From the NCBI RefSeq assembly GCF_002140715.2, contig NZ_NGLE02000001.1, forward strand, positions 3,190,001 through 3,254,000: 64,000 nt of DNA. Reading direction: 5' to 3'. The notes under the pieces are model-generated. The model saw only the letters and a program-made list of their open reading frames with translations. It made no database searches and was not told the origin of the DNA. This document shows, piece after piece, positions 53,429 through 64,000 of the stretch. Position 1 is the stretch's first letter. Each line of letters starts with the position of its first letter. The DNA is from Enterococcus sp. 4G2_DIV0659 (lineage in GTDB: Bacteria > Bacillota > Bacilli > Lactobacillales > Enterococcaceae). A program made the position numbers and the translations under genes.

Positions 53429-54619
53429 TTGCCGAAAAAGATAAAAAAGAGACATCTGTTGGATTATAGTATTTTGATCCCCTATTTACTTCTCAGTGCG
53501 ATTGGTTTGATTATGGTTTACAGCTCAACTTCTTCTTTATTAGTATCAAAAGGAGAGCCGCCAACAGGAATGGTTATCTCTCAGTTACAATTTTGGATTT
53601 TGAGTTTAGTAGGAATGTTTTTTATTTACAAAATGAAAACAGCTGTTTTTCAGAACAAAGGATTCATCATGTTTGCGATTTCAGTGATTTCATTTCTGCT
53701 TTTAGCAGTTAAATTTACACCATTAGGAAAAAATATAAATGGTGCTTCTGGTTGGATAAAGATTGGTTCATTTTCCATGCAGCCAGCTGAATATTTAAAA
53801 ATCATGGTGATTTGGTATCTTGCTTATATTTTAGGAAGAAGACAGAAGTACATTGATAAAGAGTTTAAAAAAGCGGTATTTCGACCAATGCTTTTAGTTG
53901 GATTTTTAATTTTTCTGGTTGCAATTCAACCCGATTTAGGAAATGCAGCTATTTTGACACTTTTGGTGATTATCATGTTACTTGCCAGTGGGGTAAATTA
54001 CATGTATACATACCTTGTTGGTGGCGCTGGGATTCTAGGTAGTATTGCCGTTATTCAAGCATTAATCTTAAGTAAAGGGAGTTTCATTCCTGCAAGATAT
54101 CAATACGTGTATCAACGTTTTGCCATTTATCTAAATCCTTTTAAGGATGAACGGAATTATGGACACCAATTAGCGAATTCGTATTATGCTATTAATAATG
54201 GTGGTTGGTTTGGTAAAGGCTTAGGCAATAGCATTCAGAAAAAAGGTTTTTTGCCAGAAGCGCATTCAGATTTTATTTTTGCTATCACAATTGAAGAATT
54301 AGGCTTAGTTGTTTCGTTGATCATCTTAGCCATTTTAATGTTTATGATTACTCGTATTATTTTAGTCGGTGTAAGATCGAAAAAACCGTTCAATTCATTG
54401 ATGTGTATTGGTATCGGTTCAATGCTGTTATTACAAGTTTTTATCAACTTAGGCGGTATTACAGGGATAATTCCTTTAACGGGTATTACCTTCCCATTTC
54501 TCAGCCATGGAGGAAATAGTGTTTTGATTATCTCTATTGCTGTGGCCTTCGTATTAAATATTAGCGCGGATGAGAAAAAACAAAAAATGGACCAAGAATA
54601 CCAAATACTTGGTAATTAA
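53429..54619 (+). CDS. ftsW: SEDS peptidoglycan glycosyltransferase FtsW
   Basis: Divisome glycan polymerase of 396 residues with ten predicted helices. Family motifs include GASGWIKIGSFSMQPAEYLKI, QPDLGNAAILT, and PEAHSDFIFAI with the catalytic-loop Asp, then GITFPFLSHGGNS. The start is TTG at 53429, eight bases after AAGGAGG. Position after ylaN and before pyc supports FtsW over RodA. Confidence 0.9.
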   Translation: MPKKIKKRHLLDYSILIPYLLLSAIGLIMVYSSTSSLLVSKGEPPTGMVISQLQFWILSLVGMFFIYKMKTAVFQNKGFIMFAISVISFLLLAVKFTPLGKNINGASGWIKIGSFSMQPAEYLKIMVIWYLAYILGRRQKYIDKEFKKAVFRPMLLVGFLIFLVAIQPDLGNAAILTLLVIIMLLASGVNYMYTYLVGGAGILGSIAVIQALILSKGSFIPARYQYVYQRFAIYLNPFKDERNYGHQLANSYYAINNGGWFGKGLGNSIQKKGFLPEAHSDFIFAITIEELGLVVSLIILAILMFMITRIILVGVRSKKPFNSLMCIGIGSMLLLQVFINLGGITGIIPLTGITFPFLSHGGNSVLIISIAVAFVLNISADEKKQKMDQEYQILGN

Positions 54620-54748
54620 TAAATGAAGGAAAATACATGGTGAAACGTAAGAAATTCTTGTAAGAAGAAGGGGAGTTTTTGACCCTTTTGTATTTCTTAG
54701 AGATCTTCTTTTTTGTTTTCACCTCAATAAACAGGTAGGAGTGAAAAA

Positions 54749-57700
54749 ATGAAAAAAGTTTTAGTAGCAAATCGTGGAGAAATTGCAATTCGAATTTTTA
54801 GAGCCTGTACAGAGATGCACATCGGGACTGTAGCAATCTATGCAGCAGAGGACGAATATTCAGTTCATCGCTTTAAAGCAGATGAAGCTTATTTAGTTGG
54901 TAAAGGGAAAAAACCGATTGAAGCTTATTTGGATATGGAAGATATCATCCGAATCGCTAAAAAATCTGGAGCAGACGCAATTCACCCTGGTTACGGATTT
55001 CTTTCTGAGAACCTAGAATTTGCTCGTCGCTGTAAAGAAGAAGGGCTTATTTTTGTAGGACCTTCATTACATCATCTAGATATTTTTGGAGATAAAATCA
55101 AGGCAAAAGAAGCAGCTGTTGCAGCAGGGATTGCTTCAATTCCAGGCTCAGATGGTCCAGTTGATACTGTTGAAGGCGTATTAGAGTTTGGGCAGACACA
55201 TGGTTTCCCAATTATGATTAAAGCAGCGCTTGGCGGCGGCGGTCGTGGGATGCGTGTAGCGCACGATGAAAAAGAGGCTAGAGAAGGATATGAGCGAGCA
55301 AAAAGTGAAGCGAAAGCAGCTTTTGGTTCAGATGAAGTATATGTTGAAAAATATATCTCGAATCCTAAACATATAGAAGTTCAAATTCTAGGTGATGCTC
55401 ATGGAAATGTGATTCATTTATTTGAACGTGACTGTTCTGTTCAGCGTCGTCATCAAAAAGTAGTAGAAGTAGCCCCATGTGTGTCAATGAATGAAACACA
55501 GCGTAAAGAAATTTGTGACGCTGCCGTTCAGTTGATGAAACATGTTAACTACGTTAATGCCGGAACAGTTGAGTTTCTTGTAGAAGGTGATCATTTTTAC
55601 TTTATTGAAGTAAATCCTCGTGTACAAGTAGAACATACAATCACTGAGATGATTACAGATATTGATATTGTTGTATCTCAGTTACAAATTGCTCAAGGTC
55701 TTGATTTGCATAAAGACATGAAGATTCCTCAACAAGAAGAAATCAAATTGAATGGTGCTGCAATTCAATGTCGTATTACGACAGAAGATCCTTTGAATGG
55801 TTTTATGCCTGATACAGGGAAAATAGATACGTATCGCTCTCCAGGCGGTTTTGGAGTGAGACTTGATGTTGGTAATGCCTATTCAGGTGCAGTTGTTACG
55901 CCTTATTTTGATTCGTTATTAGTAAAAGTTTGTACCCATGGTTTCACGTTTGAAAAAGCGATTCAAAAAATGGAACGTTGTTTAAGAGAATTTAGAATTC
56001 GTGGTGTGAAGACGAATATTCCATTTTTACACAAAGTAATTGGCCATCCTGAGTTTCAATCAGGTGAAGCTAAAACAACATTTATTGACAATACACCTCA
56101 ATTATTTGAATTTCCTAAGTTAAGAGACCGAGGGAACAAAACGATGAAATACATCGGGGAAGTAACGGTTAATGGTTTTCCTGGGATTGAAAAAACAACG
56201 AAAAAATATTATGATGCGCCACGTGTTCCTCAAGATTTAGAATTACGTGAGGATTATGTAACAGCGAAGAATATTTTAGAAAAAAATGGCGCACAAGGCG
56301 TGATTGATTGGATTAAGAAACAGGAAAATGTTTTACTTACTGACACAACCTTCCGTGATGCCCACCAAAGTTTATTAGCCACACGAGTAAGAACACAAGA
56401 TTTTAAAGAAATTGCCCGATTAACAGGCGAAGGGTTACCAGAACTATTTTCTAGTGAAATGTGGGGGGGAGCAACTTTTGACGTTGCTTATCGTTTCTTA
56501 AATGAAGATCCATGGGAAAGACTACGTAAAATCCGTAAGTTGATGCCAAACACATTGCTACAAATGTTATTTAGAGGATCAAATGCTGTTGGATATCAAA
56601 ATTATTCAGATAATGTTATTGAAGAATTTATCAAAGAATCGGCAAGACAAGGAATAGACGTTTTCCGTATTTTTGACAGTTTAAACTGGTTACCGCAAAT
56701 GGAAAAAAGTATTCAAGTCGTCAGAGATACAGGAAAAATTGCAGAAGCAGCTATTTGTTATACTGGAGATATCAATGATCCATCAAGAGCGAAATATAAT
56801 GTTGATTATTATAAAAATATGGCTAAAGAACTTGAGAAAATGGGTGCTCACATCATTGCAATCAAAGATATGGCCGGCTTACTAAAACCTCAAGCAGCTT
56901 ATCGCTTAATAAGTGAACTAAAAGATACAACCGATTTGCCAATACATTTGCATACGCATGATACAAGTGGAAATGGTATTATCACATACTCAGCAGCGAC
57001 TAAAGCTGGCGTGGATATTGTTGATGTAGCAACAAGTGCTATGAGTGGGGCAACAAGTCAACCAAGTATGAGCAGTTTATACTATGCATTAGTTAATGGG
57101 GATCGTACACCTGATATAAATATTGATAATACCCAAAAACTTAACCATTATTGGGAAGATGTGCGTATGTATTATCAACCATTTGAAAATGGTCTGAATG
57201 CACCGCAAACAGAAGTTTATATGCATGAAATGCCTGGGGGTCAGTATTCAAACTTACAACAACAAGCAAAAGCAGTTGGGTTAGGTCATAAATGGGACGA
57301 TATCAAAAAAATGTATCATATAGTTAATATAATGTTTGGTGACATTGTTAAAGTAACACCATCTTCTAAAGTTGTTGGAGACATGGCATTATTTATGGTT
57401 CAAAATAATTTGACGGAAGAAGAGATCTATGCCAACGGAGAAGAATTAAGTTTCCCTGAATCTGTTGTTACTTTCTTCCAAGGTGATCTTGGTCAACCTG
57501 TAGGTGGGTTCCCTAAAGACTTACAAAGAATTATTTTGAAAGGACGTCCTGCATTTACTGAAAGACCTGGAAGTTTAGCGGCACCAGTAAAATTCGACAA
57601 AGTAAAAGCAGAACTTGCTGAAAAAATTGGCTATGAACCAAAGTTAGAAGAAATCTTAAGTTATTTAATGTATCCTGAAGTATTTTTAAGTTACCGTACT

Positions 57701-58177
57701 TCATACCAAAATTTTGGTGATGTTACGTTATTAGATACGCCGACATTTTTCCAAGGTATTCGTCAAGGTGAATCTGTAGAAGTTCAAATTGAAAAAGGTA
57801 AAACATTGATCATTCGATTAGACGAAATCGGTGATCCAGATATTGAAGGAAATAGAGTATTATTCTTTAACTTAAATGGGCAACGTCGTGAAGTGGTGAT
57901 TAAAGATTCATCTATTAAATCAGCTGTACAAGCGAAACGTAAAGCAGAACCAACCAACAAAGAACAAATCGGAGCAACTATGTCAGGTTCTGTTCTCCAA
58001 GTTTTAGTGAATAAGGGAGATCAAGTGAAAAAAGGTGATGCCCTTATGGTAACGGAAGCGATGAAGATGGAAACAACGATTGAAGCTCGTTATGATGGTG
58101 TTGTAGATCATATTTATGTTGTTGAAGGTGAAGCTATCAGCTCTGGAGATCTTTTAATAGAAGTACAAGAAAAATAA
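54749..58177 (+). CDS. pyc: pyruvate carboxylase
   Basis: Makes oxaloacetate from pyruvate and bicarbonate. Domains in the 1142-residue chain are biotin carboxylase (about 1-450, GGGGRGM ATP loop), carboxyltransferase (about 525-800, DTTFRDAHQSLLATRVRT), allosteric linker, and a C-terminal biotinyl domain with biotin-lysine K1106 in EAMKMET. TAGGAG precedes the ATG at 54749. Full length. It sits downstream of ftsW as in Bacillus. Confidence 0.97.
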   Translation: MKKVLVANRGEIAIRIFRACTEMHIGTVAIYAAEDEYSVHRFKADEAYLVGKGKKPIEAYLDMEDIIRIAKKSGADAIHPGYGFLSENLEFARRCKEEGLIFVGPSLHHLDIFGDKIKAKEAAVAAGIASIPGSDGPVDTVEGVLEFGQTHGFPIMIKAALGGGGRGMRVAHDEKEAREGYERAKSEAKAAFGSDEVYVEKYISNPKHIEVQILGDAHGNVIHLFERDCSVQRRHQKVVEVAPCVSMNETQRKEICDAAVQLMKHVNYVNAGTVEFLVEGDHFYFIEVNPRVQVEHTITEMITDIDIVVSQLQIAQGLDLHKDMKIPQQEEIKLNGAAIQCRITTEDPLNGFMPDTGKIDTYRSPGGFGVRLDVGNAYSGAVVTPYFDSLLVKVCTHGFTFEKAIQKMERCLREFRIRGVKTNIPFLHKVIGHPEFQSGEAKTTFIDNTPQLFEFPKLRDRGNKTMKYIGEVTVNGFPGIEKTTKKYYDAPRVPQDLELREDYVTAKNILEKNGAQGVIDWIKKQENVLLTDTTFRDAHQSLLATRVRTQDFKEIARLTGEGLPELFSSEMWGGATFDVAYRFLNEDPWERLRKIRKLMPNTLLQMLFRGSNAVGYQNYSDNVIEEFIKESARQGIDVFRIFDSLNWLPQMEKSIQVVRDTGKIAEAAICYTGDINDPSRAKYNVDYYKNMAKELEKMGAHIIAIKDMAGLLKPQAAYRLISELKDTTDLPIHLHTHDTSGNGIITYSAATKAGVDIVDVATSAMSGATSQPSMSSLYYALVNGDRTPDINIDNTQKLNHYWEDVRMYYQPFENGLNAPQTEVYMHEMPGGQYSNLQQQAKAVGLGHKWDDIKKMYHIVNIMFGDIVKVTPSSKVVGDMALFMVQNNLTEEEIYANGEELSFPESVVTFFQGDLGQPVGGFPKDLQRIILKGRPAFTERPGSLAAPVKFDKVKAELAEKIGYEPKLEEILSYLMYPEVFLSYRTSYQNFGDVTLLDTPTFFQGIRQGESVEVQIEKGKTLIIRLDEIGDPDIEGNRVLFFNLNGQRREVVIKDSSIKSAVQAKRKAEPTNKEQIGATMSGSVLQVLVNKGDQVKKGDALMVTEAMKMETTIEARYDGVVDHIYVVEGEAISSGDLLIEVQEK

Positions 58178-58196
58178 ACGAAAAGTGGGGGAAAAG

Positions 58197-59321
58197 ATGA
58201 AACGATTTTTAGCTTTCTTAGGAATTTTCCTTATAGTACTGACGATCGGCTACTTGCAGCCTGTCTTTTTTCCCGCTGAAAAAAATCAATTGGCAGTTGA
58301 GGAGAGCAAGTCAAACATCTCTTCTCATACTGCTTTACCTTATGAAGAAATGAAAACAAATGGTTATGCTACATACATAGGAAAGAAAACAGACGATTTT
58401 GTCATAGATTTTGGGGAACCAATTGAAAAGCAAAAAACTGGAATGGATTATGAGCTATGGATTTATGGTGAGAAAGATGCTGGTTATTTAGAATTAAATA
58501 TACAAGAAAATAAAATTTTGTCCATAAAAGCCTTCAATGATTCTGATAATATTGCCCCTTTTTCGATCGGTATGAATTTATCAGACGTTTCAGAGTTAAT
58601 GACGATCTACTCAGATTTTGCTTTTACATATAAAGATAACAAGTATAACGTTGAGTTAATGGAAGAGGATATGAACTATCGTCCGTTGGTTGCGTTTGAT
58701 AATAAAACATTTGCTATTTTGTTTTTTAACCAAGGAAATGGTAAATTATCTGCTGTGGTCTATTTAAATAAAGAAGCACTATTGACATTGATGCCGTATC
58801 AGCTAACAGAAGGAGAGGCTTTACCGCTTCCTGTCATGAATCAATTAACAGGATTTGATCCTGTTAAGAGTAATCAAATGATCCGAATGATTAACTTGTT
58901 GAGAGTTAAAGAAGGATTGCCAACTTATCATGTGAACACCGAAAGCCAAAAAAATGCTCAAAAGCTTTTTGAATCACTTGGTAAGAATCAAAAGAATATT
59001 CTTACACCAGAACGGGCTGAAATCTGGCAATTTAGTAAAGAACAAATGACCGCTTCATCAATTTTTACTTTGTCCAATAATGAATACCAAAAACTCCTTA
59101 AAATTGGGCAAGTAGATACAAAAAAAGCAACAGGGATGTATACAGAACCTGTTTACGATGCTTCTTTCACCGTTTTGTCTTGGTTTTCTGACTCATTGTA
59201 CCATTCTCGTTTTGCCCATCAAGCAAATGAACACATTGGCGTTGCTTTCTCTAAAGAAAGTATGTTAGTCTTATTACAAGAAACGGAAAAAGAAATATCT
59301 CAAACAGAGGATAGTGAATAA
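58197..59321 (+). CDS. CAP-domain membrane-anchored protein (YlbC-like)
   Basis: Protein of 374 residues with an N-terminal signal-anchor (FLAFLGIFLIVLTIGYLQPVF), a CAP-associated domain (about 55-195) and a C-terminal CAP/SCP-like domain (about 220-365). It matches Bacillus YlbC in layout and position. The ATG at 58197 follows GGGGG; the longer frame starts inside it. Extracellular role unknown. It is followed 2 nt later by ylbF. Confidence 0.82.
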   Translation: MKRFLAFLGIFLIVLTIGYLQPVFFPAEKNQLAVEESKSNISSHTALPYEEMKTNGYATYIGKKTDDFVIDFGEPIEKQKTGMDYELWIYGEKDAGYLELNIQENKILSIKAFNDSDNIAPFSIGMNLSDVSELMTIYSDFAFTYKDNKYNVELMEEDMNYRPLVAFDNKTFAILFFNQGNGKLSAVVYLNKEALLTLMPYQLTEGEALPLPVMNQLTGFDPVKSNQMIRMINLLRVKEGLPTYHVNTESQKNAQKLFESLGKNQKNILTPERAEIWQFSKEQMTASSIFTLSNNEYQKLLKIGQVDTKKATGMYTEPVYDASFTVLSWFSDSLYHSRFAHQANEHIGVAFSKESMLVLLQETEKEISQTEDSE

Positions 59322-59323
59322 AA

Positions 59324-59755
59324 ATGATTGTGACGGAAAAACTTTTTGAAATAGAAGATCAAACCGAAAAACTTGTCCAAGCTATTCTGATGAGTGAAAC
59401 GATTGAGTCGTATAAAACAAATCGCCAAGCGATGTATCATTCGGGTGATGTTAGAGAAAAACAAAAAGCGTTTTTAGATGCAAAAGATTCTTTTGAACGA
59501 ATTGAAGCGTATGGCAATCATGCACCGGATTTTCGTACGAAACAAAGAGCTGTGCGTCAAGCAAAACGAGCATTAGATATGAGTGAAGAAGTAGCTGAAT
59601 TTCGTTTTTCTGAAACGGCGGTACAAACAATCCTGGATTTAATTGGTATGGCTGTGGCGCAAACAATTTCAGAAGATATTAAAGTAGATGCTGGAAATCC
59701 TTTCTTTGAAAAAGGTAAACATTCGGGGTGTGGAGGTAGTTGTCATGCAAGTTAA
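59324..59755 (+). CDS. ylbF: YlbF-family (Y-complex) protein
   Basis: Helical protein of 143 residues with the YlbF/YmcA repeat-like region (about 10-115) and a C-terminal CGGSCHAS cysteine tail resembling the Fe-S-linked Cys of YlbF. In Bacillus YlbF joins YmcA and YaaT to steer RNase Y processing. It overlaps ylbG by 11 bp, so the two are coupled. Confidence 0.88.
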   Translation: MIVTEKLFEIEDQTEKLVQAILMSETIESYKTNRQAMYHSGDVREKQKAFLDAKDSFERIEAYGNHAPDFRTKQRAVRQAKRALDMSEEVAEFRFSETAVQTILDLIGMAVAQTISEDIKVDAGNPFFEKGKHSGCGGSCHAS

Positions 59756-60095
59756 TGAAGGTAAAGGTTTAACTATTCAAAAACGGCGCTGTTTAGTCGT
59801 TTGGGTTTATAGTTTAAAACAATTAAAAACGCTAAAGAGGTACGGACTGATTCACTATGTGTCTCGGCGTATGAAATATGTTGTTATTTATATGAACGAA
59901 GAAGATATTGAAGCTTCGGAAGCAAAAATCAATGGATTGCATTTTGTCCGCAAAGTTGAACGTTCTTATCGTCCAGATGTTGAAATGAATTTTGCAGAAA
60001 AAATTGGAACAAAAGCTGCGTATCAATATGAAAAAGAAGAAGGATTCGAAGTAGAAGAATTAAATACTCAAATTCGACTAGCTGAAAATGTGTAA
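59745..60095 (+). CDS. ylbG: YlbG/UPF0298 family protein
   Basis: Protein of 116 residues containing the UPF0298 core QKRRCLVVWVYSLKQLKTLKRYG and MKYVVIYMNEEDIEA. GGAGG precedes the ATG at 59745, inside the end of ylbF. It is somewhat longer than the Bacillus version at the C-terminus. Function unknown. Confidence 0.88.
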   Translation: MQVNEGKGLTIQKRRCLVVWVYSLKQLKTLKRYGLIHYVSRRMKYVVIYMNEEDIEASEAKINGLHFVRKVERSYRPDVEMNFAEKIGTKAAYQYEKEEGFEVEELNTQIRLAENV

Positions 60096-60208
60096 TCAAT
60101 GAGATGGAAAATGTGTAAGAAGTTCAAACATTTTTCATCTTTTTTCTGTATATTTGATATACTATGTAGGTAGCTATGAAAGACTAGAAGCAAAAGGAGA
60201 GAAACAAG

Positions 60209-62316
<2,108 letters not shown>

Positions 62317-62325
62317 CAATCATTG

Positions 62326-62366
62326 ATGAGGCTGTGGCAGAAAAGTTACTTCTGTCACAGCCTCAT
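62326..62366. terminator. bidirectional terminator
   Basis: ATGAGGCTGTGGCAGAA (62326-62342) pairs with TTCTGTCACAGCCTCAT (62350-62366) between convergent genes. Confidence 0.8.
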
Positions 62367-62412
62367 ATTAGTTTAAAAGACAACTTAAAGTTATAAAGAG
62401 AGAAAAATTAAA

Positions 62413-63177
62413 CTAGACTTTAAAAGGTCCTATATGGAAAAAAATGCCTAAAGCAAAGAGTAGCAATACAATGATTGCTAAAAGATTAAAGACATAATAA
62501 CTAAATCTATAAGCAAATATAGGGTTATTTACAATCCGATCAAACCGTTTTTGGCGATATATTTCTTGTATGACAATAATTTTTTTTAGTGCAGGAATTT
62601 CATCTAGTTGTCTTTTCAAAATATCAACATCTCGCTGACCAAGCAATTCAGAAAAAATATGATTTTCTGATTCAAAATCAAAGGTATACGTATAAATAGG
62701 CACACGTTTTGGAGGGAACGAATCATCCCAATCAAAATAGGTCATTTTATTTTGCTTTAAAGTGATTGCTTTGATTGTTCTATACGGATAACTGAAAAAT
62801 GTTTTTTTATCTAAAAATTCAATGATTGTTGTAAAAATCATTCGTTGATTTGTAAAAATCAAGAGTCGGTTTCCTCTAAGATCGTTAAAATTTTTTACAT
62901 ATGCTTTTGCTTCTTCAGATTCAGGATGATACATTCCAAGTAGACCCAAACCGACAGCAGAGACATTTTGACCATCAGTTGTTAGTGGTAGATAGGCTTT
63001 AATTTGTTCATCCATTTCTAAATAAGGTTCTAGTTTTTGAATAAAGTCTTGTAGAAAAATATACATTTTCGTTTGATTAAACAAGGCTTTTTTTTGGTGG
63101 ATATTTAATTCTTTTTTTGAGGTACCAGTGATTTCTTTATTGATTTGATGAATGATCACTTTAAATGGATTGGACAT
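62413..63177 (-). CDS. tail-anchored PH-like protein next to ECF sigma factor
   Basis: Protein of 254 residues. A helical N-terminus is followed by a PH-like region (NRLLIFTNQRMIFTTIIEFLDKKTFFSYPYRTIKAITL, about 104-170) and one C-terminal helix (about 228-250), so it should face the cytoplasm. AAGGAGG precedes the ATG at 63177. It starts 1 nt after the sigma-factor stop, so it is the obvious candidate to bind or control that sigma factor. No anti-sigma family is recognised. Confidence 0.72.
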   Translation of the reverse strand: MSNPFKVIIHQINKEITGTSKKELNIHQKKALFNQTKMYIFLQDFIQKLEPYLEMDEQIKAYLPLTTDGQNVSAVGLGLLGMYHPESEEAKAYVKNFNDLRGNRLLIFTNQRMIFTTIIEFLDKKTFFSYPYRTIKAITLKQNKMTYFDWDDSFPPKRVPIYTYTFDFESENHIFSELLGQRDVDILKRQLDEIPALKKIIVIQEIYRQKRFDRIVNNPIFAYRFSYYVFNLLAIIVLLLFALGIFFHIGPFKV

Positions 63178-63178
63178 C

Positions 63179-63706
63179 TTAAAATCCTCCTTTTTCTAAT
63201 AGTTGCTTCAGCTTTTTTCTACCTCGAGAAAGATGATTATAGACTTGAGAAACGTCCATTTTCAATTCTTTTGCGATTTCATTTGGCGTGTCTTGATAGT
63301 AATAATATTTTAAAAAGATTAATTGATCTTCTTTAGATAAAAAAATCAATAAATCCAAAAAGTTTTCTTTTTCAAAATACTTGCTGTCGAAAGTACTTTC
63401 TGGCAACTGTTCCATTGGTATCATTCTTTGTTCACGAATAATCCTCCTTTTTTTATCAAGACAACTATTACGCGTGATAGTTAAACTCCATGTTTTTAAA
63501 CTACTTTTATTTTCATCGAACGAATCAATTTTTTGCCAAATCCGATAAAACACCTCATTTTCAACCTCTTTGTGATAGGCTTTTTCATTTGAATGATTTA
63601 AAACAGCTCGAATACATTTGACAATATCTGTCCCTAAAAGATCAATCAATTTTTCCAACCCCAAAAAATCTTTTTTGATTAATAAGTCAATAATTTCCTT
63701 TTCCAC
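63179..63706 (-). CDS. ECF-type sigma-70 factor
   Basis: Sigma factor of 175 residues. Region 2 includes NEVFYRIWQKIDSFDENKSSLKTWSLTITRNSCLD and region 4 is FLKYYYYQDTPNEIAKELKMDVSQVYNHLSRGRKKLK. The start is GTG at 63706 with AAGGTG upstream. The downstream partner is a membrane-tethered PH-like protein rather than a typical RsiV/RsiW. Regulon unknown. Confidence 0.88.
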   Translation of the reverse strand: MEKEIIDLLIKKDFLGLEKLIDLLGTDIVKCIRAVLNHSNEKAYHKEVENEVFYRIWQKIDSFDENKSSLKTWSLTITRNSCLDKKRRIIREQRMIPMEQLPESTFDSKYFEKENFLDLLIFLSKEDQLIFLKYYYYQDTPNEIAKELKMDVSQVYNHLSRGRKKLKQLLEKGGF

Positions 63707-63807
63707 CTTATGATCACCTTCTTACTATATTATACGATGAACTTTCTTTTTTTCTATCATTGAAAAGAAAATAGATTGCGTATCTTTATTATGAAGGAGG
63801 GAAAGAA

Positions 63808-64000
63808 ATGGATTATCAAGCGTTTATACAAAAGTATCGATACTTTATTTTGCTAGGATGTGCAATTGTAATACTCTTTATTTGTGCAGTGGTTAGTTTC
63901 ATGTTCTTTAAGCCTGATCATTCGACGGATGAAGATTTTGCGATATCTTCGACGACAGCTTCTTATACAAGTCAAAGTGAGAGCCAGCCTAATGAAATTT
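63808..64000 (+). CDS. N-terminus of a membrane-anchored protein, possibly ComEA (cut by window end)
   Basis: Begins MDYQAFIQKYRYFILLGCAI with one helix (about 12-33), then an acidic/Ser/Thr-rich extracellular linker. GGAGGG precedes the ATG at 63808. The layout, and a location downstream of the YlbL-type protease, would suit a ComEA DNA receptor, whose helix-hairpin-helix domain would lie beyond the window. That call rests on context only. Confidence 0.5.
   Translation, partial: MDYQAFIQKYRYFILLGCAIVILFICAVVSFMFFKPDHSTDEDFAISSTTASYTSQSESQPNEI

Overview
The window is low-GC Firmicute DNA and reads as an Enterococcus chromosome. The clearest marker is a class B penicillin-binding protein (36424-38460) with the domain layout and catalytic motifs of enterococcal PBP4/PBP5. 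Supporting evidence includes an enterococcal-type trehalose PTS, a T-box-controlled argS, a small bacterial SRP RNA, strong AGGAGG ribosome binding sites and many extended -10 promoters (TGnTATAAT). I cannot assign the species from sequence alone. Most of the window is core chromosome. There is no intact prophage, insertion sequence, CRISPR array, tRNA or rRNA gene.

Layout. 1-12600: sugar and amino-sugar metabolism (GH13 alpha-glucosidase, NagA), an AlaA-type aminotransferase, an RRNPP-type regulator, a two-gene metal-type permease, the OhrR/Ohr peroxide pair, a deoxyribosyltransferase and an Eis-type acetyltransferase. 12700-21150: lepA, then a short foreign scar with the decayed tail of a phage integrase, a MacAB-type efflux operon, and a MerR regulator with its aldo/keto reductase-cupin-CMD operon. 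21370-25000: an esterase, a cold-shock gene, a tandem pair of near-identical small RNA genes with a probable third relative, and a KtrB/TrkH potassium transporter. 25050-36200: trehalose PTS, nucleoid-associated protein, YugP-type metalloprotease, tadA followed by the SRP RNA, two lipoproteins, and a membrane-stress set equivalent to Bacillus YdjG/YdjH/YdjI. 36350-50240: PBP4, the t6A/RimI cluster (tsaB-rimI-GNAT-tsaD), T-box-argS, HD protein, MATE pump, CLC antiporter, UPF0223/inositol phosphatase and typA. 50540-64000: recQ, a 51-residue membrane protein, then a block syntenic with the Bacillus ylaN-ftsW-pyc-ylbC-ylbF-ylbG-rsmD-coaD-ylbL region, an ECF sigma factor with a tail-anchored partner, and the start of a probable comEA.

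Most notable points. (1) Two copies of a 131-nt promoter-to-terminator unit at 23046-23178 and 23273-23404 differ at only about two positions. Each encodes a predicted ~88-nt RNA exposing a CU-rich, anti-Shine-Dalgarno-like stretch. A third unit at 22336-22436, on the other side of the csp gene, shares the same 3' architecture. This looks like a local multicopy sRNA family. (2) tsaB, normally essential, and a CLC antiporter gene each carry a one-base contraction in a homopolymer (A8 and T7). Consensus error is the simplest explanation, with slippage as the alternative. (3) Several operators can be read directly: a dre/NagR-type site before nagA, TACAATT/AATTG before ohr, a TreR-type palindrome before treP, a MerR promoter with a 19-bp spacer, and a TTAGG-CCTAA metalloregulator-like box before the permease. 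(4) A modular intergenic repeat built around terminator hairpins recurs at about six places.
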